From Halisarca cf. caerulea (lineage: Eukaryota; Porifera; Demospongiae; Chondrillida; Halisarcidae): a stretch of DNA of 64,000 bases. A program made the position numbers and the translations under genes. Below the pieces are notes generated by a model. It made no database searches, was not told the DNA's origin, and saw only the letters and a program-made list of their open reading frames with translations. Of this stretch, positions 61,491-64,000 are shown one piece after another; the first letter of the stretch is position 1, and each line of letters begins with the position of its first letter. The DNA lies in contig CAUJGJ010000444.1 of assembly GCA_963170055.1 (NCBI GenBank), forward strand, positions 4,375,118-4,439,117, read 5' to 3'.

Positions 61491-64000
61491 ATACCTGCGG
61501 TGATTTCTCAAATAAAGTGTTCCTGAAAGAAACAAAAAATCGCAAATTTCTTTTCTTAGTTATTTGCAAATCTTGCATTTTCATGCTATTCTTGACTTTT
61601 TGCACATTTTTCATGCATTGCCAAAGTCATTAAACTTATAGCTGCGGTGGTTTCTCAAATAAATTAGTGGTGACAGAAATAAAAAATGACAAGTTTCTTT
61701 TCTAAGTTATTTGCAAATCTTGCAATTTCATGCTATTCTTGACTTAATATGCTTGTTTCATGCATTGCCAAAGTCATTCAACTTATACCTGCGGTGATTT
61801 CTCAAATGAAGTGATCCTGAAAGAAACAAAAAATCGCAAATTTTTTTTTCGAAGTTATTTGCAAATCTTGCAATTATATGCTATTCTTGACTTCTCATTC
61901 TTGTTTCATGCATTGCCAAAGTCATTAAACTTATAGCTGCAATGATTTCTCAAATAAATTGTTCCTGACAGAAATAAAAATTCGCAAATTTCTCTTCTAA
62001 GTTATTTGCAAATCTTGCAATTTCATGCTATTTTTGACTTCTTATGCTTGTTTCATGCATTGCCAAAGTCATTAAACTTATACCTGCGGTGATTTCTCAA
62101 ATAAAGTGTTCCTGACTGAAACAAAAAATCACCAATTTATTTTTCTCAGTTATTTGCAAATCTTGCAATTTCATGATATTCTTGACTTCTTCTGCATGTT
62201 TCACGCATTGCCAAGGTCATTAATGTTATACCTGCGGTGATTTCTCGAATAAAATGTTCCTTAAAGAAACAAAAAATCGCAAATTTCTTTTCTAAGTTAT
62301 TTGCAAATCTTGCAATTACATGCTATTCTTTACTTCTTATACATGTTTTATGCATTGCAAAGTCATTTAACTTATAGCTGCAAAGATTTACCAAATGAAT
62401 TTTTCTTTACTGAAATAAAATTTCGCAAATTTCTTTTCTAAGTTATTTGCAAATCTTGCAATTTCATGCTATTCTTGACTTTTTGCGCATTTTTCATGCA
62501 TTGCCAAAGTCATTAAACTTATAGCTGCGGTGATTTCTCCAATAAATTAGTGGTGACAGAAATAAAAAATGACAAAGTTCTTTTCTAAGTTATTTGCAAA
62601 TCTTGCAATTTCATGCTATTCTTTACTTCTTATGCATGTTTCATGCATTGCCAAAGTCATTCAACTTATACCTGCGGTGATTTCTCAAATGAAGTGATCC
62701 TGAAAGAAACAAAAAATCGCAAATTTTTTTTTCGAAGTTATTTGCAAATCTTGCAATTATATGCTATTCTTGACTTCTCATTCTTGTTTCATGCATTGCC
62801 AAAGTCATTAAACTTATAGCTGCAATGATTTCTCAAATAAATTGTTCCTGACAGAAATAAAAATTTCGCAAATTTCTCTTCTAAGTTATTTGCAAATCTT
62901 GCAATTTCATGCTATTTTTGACTTCTTATGCTTGTTTCATGCATTGCCAAAGTCATTAAACTTATACCTGCGGTGATTTCTCAAATAAAGTGTTCCTGAC
63001 TGAAACAATAAATCACAAATTTCTTTTCTCAGTTATTTGCAAATCATGCAATTTCATGATATTCTTGACTTCTTCTGCATGTTTCACGAATTGCCTAAGT
63101 CATTAAACTTATACCTGCGGTGATTTCTCAAATAAAGTGTTCCTGACTGAAGCAAAAACTCACAAATTTCTTTTCTAAGTTATTTGCAAATCTTGCAATT
63201 TCATGCTATTCTTTACTTCTTATGCATGTTTTATGCATTGCCAAAGTCATTAAACTTATAGTTGCAATGATTTCTCAAATAAATTTTTCCTGGCAGAAAT
63301 AAAAATTCGCAAATTTCTTTTCTAAGTTATTTGCAAATCTTGCAATTACATGCTATTCTTGACTTCTCATGCTTTTTTCATGCATTGCCAAAGTCATTAA
63401 ACTTATAGCTTCAATGATTTTTCAAATAAATTATTCCTGACAGAAATAAAAAAATCAAAAATTTCTTTTCTCAGTTAATTTCAAATCTTGCCATTTCATG
63501 CTATTCTTGACTTCTTATGCATGTTTCACGCATTGCCAAAGTCATTAAACTTATAGCTGAGGTGATTTCTCCAATAAATTAGTGGTGACAGAAATACAAA
63601 ATGACAAATTTCTTTTTCAAGTTATTTGCAAATCTTGGAATTTCATGCTATTCTTGACTTCTTATGCATGTTTCATTCATTCTCAAAGTCATTAAACTTA
63701 TACCTGCGGTGATTTCTCAAATAAAGTGTTCCTGACTGAAACAATAAATCACAAATTTCTTTTCTCAGTTATTTGCAAATCATGTAATTTCATGATATTC
63801 TTGACTTCTTCTGCATGTTTCACGAATTGCCTAAGTCATTAAACTTATACCTGCGGTGATTTCTCAAATAAAGTGTTCCTGACTGAAGCAAAAACTCACA
63901 AATTTCTTTTCTAAGTTATTTGCAAATCTTGCAATTTCATGCTATTCTTTACTTCTTATGCATGTTTTATGCATTGCCAAAGTCATTAAACTTATAGTTG
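61491..64000 (+). repeat. 147-bp satellite array, most diverged subfamily (continues past window)
   Basis: From about 61491 the units switch to a third subfamily, still about 147 bp and in the same orientation. Marks are 'ttatacctgcggtgatttct', 'ttcctga' plus 'cagaaataaaaa', 'tgcaaatcttgcaattt', 'gcatgtttcatgcattgcc' and 'aaagtcattaaac'. About 17 units are seen. The markers 'ttagtggtgacag' (61664, 62547) and 'caattatatgc' (61871, 62754) give an 883-bp (6-unit) repeat. 'aaatcatg' lies at 63041 and 63777, 736 bp apart (5 units). A frame of 68 codons across 62613-62819 is a chance product of the repeat. The array runs beyond the window. Confidence 0.93.

Noticed and set aside
62613..62819. Open frame of 68 codons, plus strand
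   Set aside because: It consists only of satellite units, and its own sequence repeats with the unit. Related units carry stops in this frame.
1..64000. Telomeric repeats or rDNA spacer
   Set aside because: No TTAGGG-type runs and no rRNA-like sequence were seen in the window.

Overview
The window is almost entirely one satellite DNA, and I can support no protein-coding or RNA gene in it. A repeat unit of 147 bp (144-148 bp in variants, about 30% GC counted on one typical unit) runs head to tail in a single orientation from base 1 to 52031. It resumes at 53211 and continues to the end: roughly 355 units on the left and 73 on the right. The only other sequence is a 1179-bp non-coding insertion (52032-53210). 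It has perfect 15-bp terminal inverted repeats and a 2-bp target duplication, so it looks like a non-autonomous DNA transposon that landed inside one unit. Satellite arrays on this scale with multi-unit repeat structure point to a eukaryotic nuclear chromosome, probably at or near a centromere or a heterochromatic block. The insertion vaguely suggests an invertebrate animal, but I cannot name the taxon from sequence alone.

Layout, left to right. (1) 1-19675: three copies of a 38-unit higher-order repeat (HOR) with a canonical length of 5580 bp. They are nearly identical in sequence but have 36 units (5286 bp), 42 units (6168 bp, with a 588-bp tandem duplication) and an enlarged third copy carrying a 2790-bp (19-unit) duplication. 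(2) 19676-28602: a different mix of the same unit classes, including two tandem copies of a 13-unit, 1903-bp HOR and a shortened 8-unit copy. (3) 28603-42270: a long duplication pair (2497 and 2350 bp, differing by one unit), plus a block repeated 6611 bp away. (4) 42271-48724: two tandem copies of a 22-unit, 3227-bp HOR, followed by 5- and 6-unit repeats up to the insertion. (5) 53211-about 61490: an older-looking subfamily with long A-tracts and a local 6-unit (883-bp) HOR. (6) About 61491-64000: the most diverged subfamily, also with a 6-unit (883-bp) period.

Units fall into classes defined by one variable stretch of about 35 bp. The rest of the unit is strikingly constant, including a 17-bp perfect dyad (ATGCATGA-T-TCATGCAT) flanked by a second pair of inverted 6-mers. 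This dyad persists even in the diverged right-hand subfamily. The unit length equals the DNA length wrapped in a nucleosome core. The pattern of near-identical large blocks on the left, increasing divergence to the right and a transposon at the transition fits an array growing by unequal exchange, with an ageing edge to the right. The main caveat is that copy numbers and large duplications in such arrays depend on the assembly being right.
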